From: Eutrigla gurnardus
Taxonomy: Eukaryota; Chordata; Actinopteri; Perciformes; Triglidae
Direction of reading: 5' to 3'
Assembly: GCA_963514095.1 (NCBI GenBank)
Contig: OY741277.1
Span: 9,377,137-9,441,136 of the forward strand
Length of the DNA: 64,000 bases
Shown here: positions 11,501 to 23,968 of the stretch, one piece after another
How the letters are laid out: every line of letters starts with the position of its first letter
Position numbering within the stretch: position 1 is the first letter of the stretch
Translations under genes and position numbers: made by a program
The notes under the pieces: generated by a model
Databases searched by the model: none
Told to the model about the DNA's origin: nothing
What the model saw: the letters and a program-made list of their open reading frames with translations, nothing else

Positions 11501-14500
11501 GATTTGGTCACAACAAGAGAAGACAGATCTCATTATCTCTGTTTGGGGGTTGGGGAATGAAATGTTATCTTGAAACAACAGACAAACTGAGATGAGCCAC
11601 ACTTTAAATTTGAGTGCTTTTATGCCAAAAAACAAACAGGGAGGTAAGACAAAAGGGGGGGGGCTAGACAGACAGTCAGTAAGACGGAACAAAACAGACC
11701 AAGAATAAGAGAAACTTAGAGGGGAGAAGCATAGCTAATGGCATTGGTATCAGATTTATTCCAAAGAGGCAGCAACAGAAGGAGGCAGGAAGGAAGGCTG
11801 GATGATTTCTTCGCCCCGTCTTCCCCTTTCCCTGATTATGAAAGGAGACATGGCACGAGGTCGAGGGTCAAGCCAAAAGGAGACAGCATTGTGTAGAAAC
11901 TGTCACGCACCGCCACCTATTTTGACATGCACAGGCCCGTTTGTTGTCTGTCGTACATGCAAATTGGTGAGCCCAGGCTGTCATATAAAGGCAGCCAGAT
12001 ATGTGCCGGTCGGGAAAATGAGAGACCACCTGTAACCAAGAGAATGGGGAGTGATGGACAAGCATTCAGTCAGCCTGCTCGTCATTTCCAGGCACGCCAT
12101 TCACCCATCAGCAGCGTTTCCCCCACCCTGATGCGCCCTCCTCCTTCCGCCACCACCATCAATCCCATCTCCAGCGCGCACACATACATGTAAAAATCTA
12201 TTCTTAATATTCAGAAGCAGGAAGTGAAGGGAAATAAATATATACAATGGAAGGGGATTGGAGGGGGGGAGTCAGTGGTGGTGATTTCAACCTGCTGGCT
12301 GCCTAATAGGATCCTGCATTCAGACAGCTGAGGGTCAGACCAGGATAATTAGTTGTCCACAGAGGAAACATCACTCTACCACAGGGTGTGGACAGGAGGG
12401 GGACCCTGTAAGGAGACCTTAACACTCTGAATCCCTAAGAAAGTCCAGAATGTGTCAGGTAATCGACATTAGATTGTTTATTCCCAACCGGGCTAAATGC
12501 TACAGTGTGATGATGCTGTACGCTTTAGGTTGACAGGGACTGAACTTTGAGGATGGACATCACCCGTTATTCTCTTAATCGTACAAAAGAAGATGACAGT
12601 GTGCCGTGTAAACTTGATGCATTTATGTAAACCATCTGGGATCTACAGTTGAGCAGATAATTAGCTGTCCAGTGGACACATCACCCGTCCAGAGAGGCCA
12701 GACAGGGAGCAATGGAAGAAGTGGACAAAAGTTATAATTTGAATAAGGACATACTGGGTCAAGATTTTTGTTTTACAGGTACAGGTATGTATACACAAGC
12801 GCATTTGTAATATGGATTCCAAATGAGATTAAATATCGAGTTAATTAAAGTATGATCGAATAAACATGTTTCACATTCATTTTTGTATTCCATTTCCTTG
12901 ATTCTATTATAAGTGTTACATTTGGGTACAATATAATATCACATGTGATCTGGAGCGGGATCTAAATAAGACTCCTCTAATGACATCAGTCCAATTTCCG
13001 ACTGGCCCAGGTTGCTAATTAACAAATCCACATGCAAAATACACATCCTGTATTCCACATTCTCACAGACACACCACCTCCGATGCTCATTCAGGCACCA
13101 CATGTGGTATGTGGTCATGTCTAATTTATAGTAAGATGTTTTGAAGAGAGTTGAAGTTGAAAAGAATAATTTTATTCCCTCAAGACATCCAATCTGACCT
13201 CAACCACCGGAACAAAAGGGTCACACCGACTGTACTCTTTTAAGCAATAAATCATTACACATGCAGAGATCAGCTAATCACTGCTGTCCGCTGTTGTCAG
13301 TTCAGCAAGTGAAAGGATTTTCTTCAGCCAAATGATCCATTAATATTGCGGGATTAGGGTCTCTTTTCTGTTATGATATGGGGCAGAAACTGTCCTCATT
13401 ATATGATTTAGTTCAGTCAAATGTATTCAAATGCCACCTTTATTACCCTGGAGGTGCTTTGCATAAATTGAATAAATCCAACGGATACTCTGCGAGAATC
13501 AAACATATCAAAGGTTTCCTGTCTTTGAAGTGGGGGTAGTCTCTAATTCCAAAACAGATTTTCATGATAAATAAATACATTATTTATGAATGGTTGGGCA
13601 GTGGTGGCATAAGAAGGCCGAGAAGAAGACGAAGAAGAACAGGGGGGGAGGGGAACCAAAACAACGATAAAAATGCATAAAACATTTCACGCCGCGTAAA
13701 TGTCAAGAGACGCAGAATGACACACAGAGTGGCGCGTGCCGACCAACTGCCTGACTGATAAACAAACTGATTAGCATATGCACATCGGAGCATATGTTGT
13801 GCTCATTTGCTTACACAAAGTCTCAATCAAAATAATATGCCACACGCACATGTCATAAAAGTCTAGAAATATGTTGACGGGGATGATGAAGATGGAACCA
13901 TTTCAATTATTTCGTTTCTGACAATTACACTGACAATGTAACAACCTCGACAACTAGCAGGCGGCGCGGTGACTAATTGCCCTCAGGAAATTTATGGAAA
14001 TGAGAAAATAAATAAAAACAAACCAACATGTTGACCAACTGCAGCACCGGTTCTCACATTTTTCTATGTTGACACATTGTCGTAATAATATGCACACATA
14101 ATTTAATATCTTTTTAACATGAAATGGAATTTGTAAAAGGTGCAAAAAAAATAAGACGGCGGTTGCGTAGTAAGCCACGGACAAAGGTAATTGTGTGGAT
14201 AACTGTACGCATGTGTGATTTTCTCTCTTGGAAGAGAAGCAGCGGCTCTTGAGCAAAAGCGACAACTATATTGAGATGTGGACTTTTAGGAAGTGTCAGC
14301 GGTGTGCGTGAACGTAGCAGCGGATCCAGGTGCACTTGGGGTGGGGCAGCCAGTCAGACCACATCACTAACCTGCCTGAGAAAAGAATAAGCGTTTAACA
14401 TCGCATACAGATGGCGAGGCCATACAAGGCCTGCGTCAGCCTTTGAAGTGCTGCAGGAGTCACGGAGGCAAGGAGAGCTAGATTATTTGAATAATTACAC

Positions 14501-15169
14501 ATCGGCTTATCTAAATCAGACTGTCAGGAGTGCCTTGCACAAAAGATGGGTCGCTATTAGATTTCCAAATATACCGGAGCAGATGTTCTGCTTTGATTGA
14601 TGTCCAACCTAAACATTTCATCAACACTACGTCGTATAAGAGTTTTTGCATTAACCAAATATTATATCAGGGTCTTTCAGCTGCTATGGAAGTGTAAAGA
14701 GAGTTTGTTGCAACACCTTTCTTTCTATGGAATTATTCCTTTTAGTATGTCTGCAACATCAAAACAAATGAATATCTGAATAAATAGGATTGTTCCCTAC
14801 AGTATGTAGTCCTCTGGTTGTGAAGAAGCAGTCCTTACTCCCGCTGTACTAAACGCATTAAGCTACTGCCTTAACACCATAGAAAGCCTAATGCTTGGAG
14901 CATTGTGATCATCATTTAAAACGCCCTGCTGTGTTTTTATTTTTCTATCCCAAAGGAACACAGAAATTGTACATTAGAAAAATTACAAAACACATATTGA
15001 ATGGGGTGAGGGGGGAATAATCAATTAAAGCTTTGAGCAAATAACCACAAAGAGGAGCCCATCGGGGGTAAATAATGGAGGTTCTGCACCTACCCAAACG
15101 TTCATTTAACCTGTGAACCACAAGGTTATTTCTGTTAGAAATGACGTTAACACACACTTGTGCAGACGT

Positions 15170-15170
<1 letters not shown>
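8527..15170. other. Non-coding stretch, unique sequence
   Basis: No gene is recognised over 6.6 kb. Frames of up to about 100 codons occur on both strands without domains. Motif-dense segments occur at about 10,040-10,200 (AGCTAATATTAAGC, AGTAATAATTATCATTA) and 14,375-14,600 (separate entry). Short homopolymers include T runs near 9043-9054 and 9482-9490 and a G run near 11,657-11,665. Confidence 0.5.
14375..14600. promoter_or_regulatory. Candidate conserved non-coding element
   Basis: Balanced-composition segment between AT-rich flanks. It has an E-box/CTCF-like CAGATGGCGAGGCC block near 14,408, a TTGAATAATTACAC homeodomain-like block near 14,488 and a CTATTAGATTTCC block near 14,553. No coding frame fits it. 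The call rests only on motif density and sequence texture. Confidence 0.15.

Positions 15171-15203
<33 letters not shown>
15171..15203. repeat. (CA)16 microsatellite
   Basis: Pure CA over 33 bases; the complementary reading explains a CV-run in the minus-strand frame. Confidence 0.95.
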
Positions 15204-15205
<2 letters not shown>

Positions 15206-17355
15206 AGACAAACACGCCACCCCGGAGGAAGGATGATTTATGTGGGAAGATCCATCTTCATCATCTTGCCTCTCACCTTGGTCTCCATCAGTGTTAATTA
15301 AAGGAAGGTCAGTGTCACCCTCCCTGCTCCCCCCGACCAACCCTCTTTTACATAATAAATCACTCCAGACACACAAAGGGGGCTGTTGACACAAACAGAA
15401 TGCTCCTAGCTAACTAGCTAACTGCAGTGCGTTGGGCTGAGGAGTCAATTTAAAGCCTGCCATAAATAATACTGAATGTCACAGTGTTGTGTCTTTGTCT
15501 GGGAACAAAGAATAAAAGACAAAGACAGGTTGTTCTGGGGGGAAAATAATCCATAATATATACAATATATACAAGAATATAAAACTTACAGAAAGCCCAC
15601 ATTATACACAAAAAACAGAATGTGTGTATCATTTGGCTCATTACTGCAATGTCATAATTTCTTATTCAGCTACATTTTAGATACATTTCTCCTTGAATTT
15701 TGAGTTTTTTTAGCAGCCATATGGGAAAACAGTGGTAAAGAACGTCTGTTGAAAACTCTGTGGTGGGATGTGACACTGTGTCAACAAGTTAACCTAAAAT
15801 CATCCATGACTGAATACAATAAAACCCCAAAGTAGTCATTATGCGGGTGACTTGCTCCATGGGCTTCCATAGTTTATCCCAAAAAGACAGGATGTGAATA
15901 TGCAGCTGACTTAAAAAGAAATATCCATTGGCATTTAAATACACCACCCACCCCAAAAACAGTACTGCAGTTTGTGTCAGAGTGCTTTGGTCAGCCCCAC
16001 ATTGTCGACATCATTACTTTCTCGGAATCAATTTTCCTCCCTAAAAGAAACAAGAAACACATGCTTTGCTTTGTGTACAATTTCCTAGGTTTTCTAGGTT
16101 ACTGTCAGACTTGCATAATGAGGGCCACGGCGCTGCAGAGTTCCCCTCTTATCACAAACTAGCATGCATTGCCCCGCTGCTCTCTCCTTGGTCATCAAGC
16201 AATTGATGTAATTGAACCAGCCCTTTGCTGTCAAGCAAGCAGCGCAGCTCAATAGCATATGCTCCGAACACTCTGGACAATGAGAGCCACGCAGCCGGGC
16301 AGGAAGGCTGGCTGGCTCGTTGCTGTTCTGTCAATAAATTTCAATCCCACTAATTGTCCGGAATTCATTAACTGAGCCTTCGAGACAACATGGTCCCATG
16401 GAAAACCCAGCATTATGAGAGAAAAAAAGGCAAAGGAGGTGTTTGTGATGATGTCGTCGGGTGTGCTGGGTATATTGTGAACTGTTGTTTTTTGCCTCCT
16501 GTTTGTGTGGATCCAGCAAATGATGGAGCGTTGGGACTGCACTGCCCTGTGAAGGATATTGTGTGACAGTGGATGGATGTCTCTGAAGAAGACATTTCTC
16601 TGAAGTAATTCAGGAACAACAATGTTAAAGGTGATATGCTAATTGTAGTTTTACTAAATGTCTCCACTTGGGCAAAATCATGAAAATGTATGTTTTATAT
16701 TTAAGGTGTTTCCCCGCATTTTATATTTATTTTATTTTAGTGTAGAGTCATCACAATTTCTAGAAACCCCCCAAAATGACTGTTTCTCTATAAATTGTGC
16801 ATGCAATAATGACCTTAATACATCTTTATAGGTTTACTGTTTGTAAGATATGTGATGATATATATGTAAGATATTCTAAAATATAAAAATGCATCTAAAA
16901 AAAGCCGTCAGTAAATGTGACTCGAGGATTCAAACACAAAACAGCAAGGATTTGACTTTCAGTTAGTTTTCATTGTCACCTTGGTTGTATTAGAGAGTAG
17001 GAAAAAAAAGAGAAAGTTGTTTTCCTCAACTGTCTAAAGTCACAACAACAAACAATAAATACTTCCTCTGCCGCTTTCCTCCTTAGTCTAATTAGGACTG
17101 GCCTTGCTTACTCAGAGTCCTTGTCGCCCTCCAACAAAGTCCTCAACGCCCCACGAAGCTGCCTAAGTGACCAGCCAGAGGTCAAAGGTCACCAGGAGCT
17201 GCCACTTCCCCTGTCACAGGAAACAAGCAGAAGGAAGGCAAAAGGAGAAAGAATGGAGAGGAGGGAGGGAGAGGTTGAGCGGAAGGAGGGAGGTGATATT
17301 CAAAACACAACAATGACAAGGAGGTGCCTGGAATTAGTGTGCTCTTTTTTTTCTC
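15204..17355. other. Non-coding stretch, unique sequence
   Basis: No gene is recognised. A balanced-composition block at about 16,140-16,420 (GCAATTGATGTAATTGAAC, TCAATAAATTTCAATCCC, CTAATTGTCC) resembles a conserved non-coding element. A purine-rich patch at 17,219-17,300 precedes the CA array. Confidence 0.45.
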
Positions 17356-17356
17356 C

Positions 17357-17407
<51 letters not shown>

Positions 17408-17411
17408 CACA
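17356..17411. repeat. (CA)25 microsatellite with two G interruptions
   Basis: CA array of about 55 bases with single CG-forming interruptions at 17,361 and 17,401, preceded by a T run and followed by GAGAGGGGG. Confidence 0.95.
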
Positions 17412-19157
17412 GAGAGGGGGCAGAGGTTTTGGATAGATAATAATAGTGAAAATCAAGGGTCATGGTAAAATTATAGTTTTTACCAATAGGTGTAGTCCCA
17501 TTTCCACAAATGCTATAATATACCCCCTCATTTGAACACATATAGGAATAAAAGAGGGCCCTAGTGAGAGTAGGGCGTGTTATGGTTGAGTAAGCATTGA
17601 GCCACTGATGTTGTTGAGCCCCATGCCGCAACTCAGGAGGGATCAGTAGATCACATTATCAATCATACAGCGCCGCACGATCACAATCACATGCAGTGAA
17701 TACTGTGTGTGTGTGGGTGTGTTCTTTATCTTCCTTCTTTGGGTAAACCACCTCAATAGGCCGTGAAGCTTCCTGGTAAATCAATTACAAGACTTACTTC
17801 ATGCCATAATCTTCTTATGTTTACTTCAGTTACAATTATGAAAATAAAAGTGCTGTGTAAATTCAGGTTTTCCTTTTCCACAGATTGCATCCTCCGAGGA
17901 GCGGTTTCAAACACTTGTGCGCTGTGACACAGCAGTGACACAGCGGGGCAATCACCACGATAAAAACCTTAAACTTGGTGCACATGACCGATGGTTCTCT
18001 TTGTGGGTACCAGAACACCACTTAGAACGCCGTCATCTCTTTATTCGTAAAAAAAAAGAGCCTCAGCATGGTTCCCTGAAATGAAAATAACTATTATCTA
18101 GAAGCTTCCGCATGTGCAAGCTGCCACGACATAAAATGGTCCTCTGTCAGAGTATGAGCTGACACATACATTCTGTATGAGAGTGCAGTTATAGAAGTTC
18201 TTTAAAATGCCGTGCACCTAGTTATTTTGAAGGCCAGCCTGTCATTATGTTTGATGTTGGTGCATCGCCATGTTCCCCCCCACTCCCCAAACTGGGAGTG
18301 ATCCAGTGCTGAGGCCAAAGCAGGATGGATAAGAGATGATAAAAAAAAGTGTTGTGTGTGGGTAAGAAAAAGAGCTTAAACGTGTGGTGTGGTGTTTTCC
18401 AAAAATCAAAAAGTTTGTCATTTCTGATTAACTGAATGTTACAAATGCATCCTCGTCAAAAGGAAATGCATCCAACTGTCCACATATGCGCATGGCATCT
18501 CAATAAATTACATCTTTTGAAATGTCTATAACATAATGTTAAATATAGCAGGCAGTCAAGCTGAGAAGAATATGTGTTGTGCAGGATAGCGTCTCGTTGG
18601 AGTTTCAGGCGTACTGATAAAGGATGGCTTTGATGGGGTAACACCATCTCAAAAGCTATGAATTTCTGAAAATCCCTGCCTTTTAATAATTTAGTCACTT
18701 ATTTCTTTTTGCACCATGATTAGGTTTGAAAGTACAAACATTGTTTCATGTTGTTGCGACATCGGAAAATATGTAGCGCGTATTGACTTTACAATTTTGG
18801 ATTATGCATTATGATATTTCTTCTAATACGCCTCAAACTAAGCTGTATACACAGTTTATGTCTCAGTACTGACACAGACTGACTAATTGATTTTATATAT
18901 ATACTGTATATGTATAAATACTGTATACACACACTTCACATCGACCCCTTTTTTAATACTTAAGTGTGCACATGGCCTGAGTGTTTACCCAAAACCTTGA
19001 GACTGCACTGCCCTCAAATGGCACAATGAGGTCAATGCATACGACTCTTTCATACCATCCCTGCCTCTCTCCTTGTAGCTCCTCCAGGACAAAGAAGCAT
19101 TAATTAAGAAGCAACCATGAGCAGCCAAGGAGCATATTGCACACAGATGAAATGCGT

Positions 19158-19158
<1 letters not shown>
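17412..19158. other. Non-coding stretch
   Basis: No gene is recognised. It holds AT-rich sequence including TATATATATACTGTATATG-like repeats at about 18,893-18,930 and an A9 run at about 18,049-18,057. Confidence 0.45.
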
Positions 19159-19193
<35 letters not shown>

Positions 19194-19208
19194 ATGCACA
19201 CACACACT
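19159..19208. repeat. (CA)n microsatellite
   Basis: CA array of 33 bases, then CCATG, then a further short CACACA run to 19,206. Confidence 0.93.
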
Positions 19209-22200
19209 GCAGTGACTCACAGCCATTCCTCCCTATTCTCCACAGCTTCTGATAACTGTGAAATTCACTCCCTCTGCACAAAAGCATGGCCGGGGAGGAA
19301 AATAATTTCAGTAATAGAGCTAATGGGTTTAAGTGAGACTGGAGAGCAGCCAAGAGCTGCTAAAGAGGAGAAGAGGGAGGAGAAGAAGATGGGGTAAGAG
19401 AGAGAGAAAAAAAAAAACATAGCCGTGTGCACGGGCTGGAAGAGAGAGAAGAGTGAGCGGAAGAAAGAGAGAAATGCAGAGTGTCTTTCGTATTGTTTCA
19501 TGATGAGATTGTTGAAGAACAGAAGGGGAATGCTCATTTTCTCCTGACTGCCATGATACAGTTGCTGATAAGAGTCGCTCTGCGTACACAATGGGAGGAT
19601 TTGGAATGGTGGTTAATTTAATTGATAAAGCCAAACAATGGCACAATGCTCGCAGACCGATTACATTTCTTTTTGTGTAATCACCATAGAGGGAGTTAAA
19701 CAAAGCAAAGTGGGGCTCCCAGGCAATCTGCGATGATTTTGAATGTATTATATCACTCTCTCATGAATAAATACACACACAAACACATATGTGTACTTAG
19801 AACAACATGGCCACTCAGTGTGTCATTAGAAATGCAGGAGATGTCTCCCATCTCCTTTCTTCACCAAACCACACAGCTATATTGTTTACACCGAGAGCAT
19901 GAAGTGTGTATGACTTTTGAGCAACAATTGTGGCCATTTTGTTATTTATGATTGAAAATGCAGAAATATTAGTTTATTTCAAAAGATAAATTACAATAAT
20001 TGTTTCCTCATTTAAAAAAAAGTTAAATTACCCTTACATTTTATCAACAAATTATTCACAGGATTTACGTTTCAGAAGGATATCTGCAAGTATCTGCAGT
20101 TAATTTAGGATTGAGCCTGCATGTAATGTTTAAAAAGTGTGCCTTAATATTTGCTTCATAATGTTACATAATAAAACATGTATAGTAATAATAATATGAT
20201 AATAGATTGTATTTGTAGTGCACTTTTCATTCGGTGAATCTCAGTGCCAATTATTTATTATCAAGCATGTTTTGGCTGACAAAGTAAAAAAGCATTTCAA
20301 ATGCACATTGGGAATTCCTTTGCTAATGTTTGTCGTAGAGGTTTTTTTTAATCTAAGTTAAGTTAATGTAATAAAATGCACAACACAATAATCCTACGTT
20401 GCCTACTGTCCTATACATTTGACAGTTTCCTTGTACACACCATGTAAAGGTGCAAAGCCGCTCGTAGACCTACTGAATCGTTGGGAAATGCAGGTGGGTG
20501 TTAAGCAGGAAGAATCTGTTCCAGGGCACAAGCAGAAGACACGTTTTTTTTTTTTTTTTTTTAATTGTAGCACCAAAAACAATTGCTGGGTCAATTGACC
20601 AACCATCCTATCAATCTCCAGTGTACATTGTAATCCTCGCACAACAGAGATGTACAAATTGCACTTAAACCGTAAACAGCACAATTTAGTTACAACAGAC
20701 TTCTCCTCGTGAATTATTTTCTTTATGCTCTTTATGCACCGTAGCCGTCTTCCTCAAGAACATAGTTTGACCTTAAAACAGCCAATCTGATACGAACAGG
20801 AAAAACGGACATAAGTAACAGAAAGTAAATAAATACACTTTCCCACTTGTGTGAATGATGATGGATGTGATAATTAAGCTACTGTGAAAAATTGTGTCGT
20901 CTCAAGTTACTGCCTTAAACTGGGCCTAATGTAATTGCATTTGGTGGGATGCTTTCATTATATAAAGAGCCCGTGTAGAAAGGAGTTACCCAGCAGCTGC
21001 TGACTGCTACATGGAGAATCAACTGTCACCCCCCTCAGCAGAGGCTGAGAGAGGGCCAGATGAAACCCCCTTTCCTCTCTCTTCCTCTCCTCTTTTCCAA
21101 CCACCCAGCCAACCATCCCGGTATTAAGTGAGGCAAGCGACAGAGATATGAATGTGATATTCCCTCTGGTATTTTTAACCGCCGTATTGAATTCGTATAA
21201 AACACTTAAGGCTCCTCGGTTTCTGCCTGATGGGAGCCTCTCACAGGGCTTTCTGTGAGAGTCTCTAGAGAGAGCTTCTCTGCTGCCACGAAAAAATTCC
21301 TGTTTTCTCTCTTACACCATCCAGCCCTCCCTACCTCCATGTTAAACCTTCTTCCTTTGCTCTTTGATGCATATGGGGATTTCACGAGGAGCCCTCCCAC
21401 CCGCCGCTCATTCATAAAAAGCTAATGAAGTTGGAAGGAAAAGTCCATAAAAATCTCATTAGGTGTTCACCTCCTGATATTGGATACAAATCAAACTTAG
21501 GAGCCCTCCCGAGGATTGGTGCAATGAGCAGTGATAAGTGGCATGTCTCCGAAAAAGAAAAAAAAAAAAAAAAACCCTGCCATCTCAAGACATGTGCTAG
21601 CAGGATGTTTGGTCCGTGTCATGTTAACAGCACGATTAAGACAGTGACTCCCCACGCTTGTGTCTTCAAGTGATGAAGACAGACACAGAAGAGCTGATGA
21701 TAGGGAAGATTAGTAGAGTCAGAAACTGCTGAGTGGAGGGGTTGGGTAGTTTCGCAACTCTAAAAACTAAATATTATCCCAAATAAAGCAAATTAATGAG
21801 TTTATATTTTGACTCCTAATATCACAACGTGGCATTAAGTCTAAAAAATATTTTTCAAAATATATTTTTTTGTCATGTGATGAATCATTGTCTTTGACTC
21901 TAACCACAACAGAGGAGACCATTAATGACTCAAATCAGAAAGAGGAAGTACGAAGCATATTAGGCTATATTATAAATAATGTAGAACCCTGAGAGACGCC
22001 TACACTGATCGAACACAACCTTATGAATTATACTGCGGTGGGTTTTCATATTCATCCTGGGCCTTGGCTATTTCTCATGCTTGAGCGAAGCTTATCACTT
22101 AACAATCAATTATTAACATGTGTCAGAATAAGGAGTGCTATTACAGGGATTGAGATGCATGTTATACACTGGCCAGAACTGACAACACTTCTTGTACTCT

Positions 22201-23837
22201 CGCTCTCCTGTCCGTTTTTAAAAAGCCTGATTTTAGGTGGAATCTGAAATTTCTGGCTCTTAATTTGTGAATAATGCATCGGCCGGAGTATGCATTATAC
22301 TGAAAAATTATGAGTAAGTGGGATGGTACATTAGAAAGGTTTCTCACTCGACATGCTTGCTTTTTGCCATCATTTGCCGGAATTTTATTCGATTTGATAG
22401 ATATGGACAGACTATTCTGCTCGTTCATTAATAAAGGTTCAAAGTTCTCCGTCTGTCATGATGATAAAACACCTCATTATATAATGTAAACACCATTCTA
22501 AAGAGTAAACAACCTAATATGCATAAGGTTAGACATTTAGTTATCTGCACGTTAGCTTTAAATTCTTCAATTACATCAATTCAACACTCAAACGTAATGG
22601 ATTCAACTACGTTCCCTGATTAAGGTTAAAACTAGATGCCCTCCCAAGAATATTAACAAGGTGTGCAAGTCAGTCAAGAATATCATCGCCACATCCTCAT
22701 GTCCATCAACAATGGTACATATGTAATTGGCGGTAAACCTGATGACCGTTAAACAAAGACCACATTCATTATGCAGACAGATCATCGCCCCGTATTCTGT
22801 TCATTTGCATACATTACAATCTCGTCTATTTGTATGATAATCTGATAGTTGATGAAAAGTGCGTTTGTTTTGATTGGGGCTGCGATAGGAACAGGATGCA
22901 AAAAAAGGGGGGGGCTGGTGTCTTAATGCAAGGTTTTGAATATGCAATGTGTGTCTGACCTCACTGGGAAGAGGAGACATGTAAGATTTATAAGTCGTCT
23001 GCAGCCCCCTGATTGACTAACACACAGGGGATCATTTAGAGAATGCATCCCCATTCCCCAACAACTGCTCCGGGTCAAAAAGTAAAAGAAGTCTGAGTTG
23101 GCAGCTGAAGCTAGTGGATGGAAGATACAGTATACCCCAAAAAGTACAGTGCGCAAGTTATTTTCTTTGCTTGTTTGATGTAATCGTTTACTTTTGGCAG
23201 ATATGTGCTTGATCTGATGTCATATTTGTGTGTGTCTGACCTGAAACCCAAGAAGGGGAAGCAGGAGGCAGGGAGGACCCTTACCTTTTTTTTTTTTTTG
23301 CTTCAATGGCAATCTGGGTATGGGAGATAACGGAGTGAAAAATGTTGGAAGCAATCCACTCTGCCTTGGAGTAAGACCTTTACGATTTCACCACTTCATT
23401 AGGAAGTGGCTAATCTCTCCACTCGAGAGGCCTGATAAGGACCCTGCGCTAATGCAGGGGGAGTCAAAGTTCAAACAGCCTTCGATGTTTTGATGCTTAA
23501 CTTACTAAAGTTCCTGTATGTTCATTAGACAGCTTTATCAGGGAACTCTTCTCTTACATTCCCCAATACCCATCAAGATTGGAAGAGGTGGTGGTGGTGG
23601 TGGTGGAGGAGGGGATAAGGTGGAGAGCGGCGCAGTCTGCAGCTGTGTGGAGATAACAGATAGCAGGGATAGCGGGCTCTTGTAGAAGGAGGGATGGAGG
23701 GATGAAGTGGAGAGAGAAAGGGAGACGACTGGTCAGACCATCTTCTCTTCTCCTCCAGAGCGCTCTATCTATATCTCGATTAAGCCTTCAGCCCTGACTG
23801 CAGTGTAAGTGTAAAGCCAATAGTGGGTGTGTGCTTG

Positions 23838-23841
<4 letters not shown>
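19209..23841. other. Non-coding stretch, mostly unique
   Basis: No gene is recognised. It contains a purine-rich tract at 19,340-19,480, a T19 homopolymer at 20,544-20,562, an A17 run at 21,558-21,574, a T14 run at about 23,286-23,299 and a (GGT)n patch at 23,587-23,606. Balanced, motif-rich blocks at about 21,180-21,430, 22,230-22,400 and 22,690-22,860 (the last with an octamer-type ATTTGCAT at 22,803-22,810) could be conserved elements. Confidence 0.45.
19340..19480. repeat. Purine-rich low-complexity tract
   Basis: About 140 bases dominated by GAGAAGAGG/GAGAGA with an A11 run. It drives the long Leu/Ser-rich frames on the minus strand, which I do not regard as genes. Confidence 0.75.

Positions 23842-23873
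<32 letters not shown>
23842..23873. repeat. (TG)16 microsatellite with degenerate flank
   Basis: Pure TG over 32 bases, followed to about 23,968 by imperfect TG-rich sequence (GTGCATG, TGTGTTTTTGTGTAC). Confidence 0.94.
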
Positions 23874-23875
<2 letters not shown>

Positions 23876-23968
23876 GCTGTGCATGCACGCGTGTGTTTTT
23901 GTGTACTGCCCACATTTGCATGCATCTGCACAGTCGTGTGCATATATGTGTGTGCATGTGTGTTTGTG

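Noticed and set aside
17182..17631. 149-codon minus-strand frame
   Set aside because: Its core is the CA array read as CV repeats plus a purine tract read as Pro/Ser/Leu.
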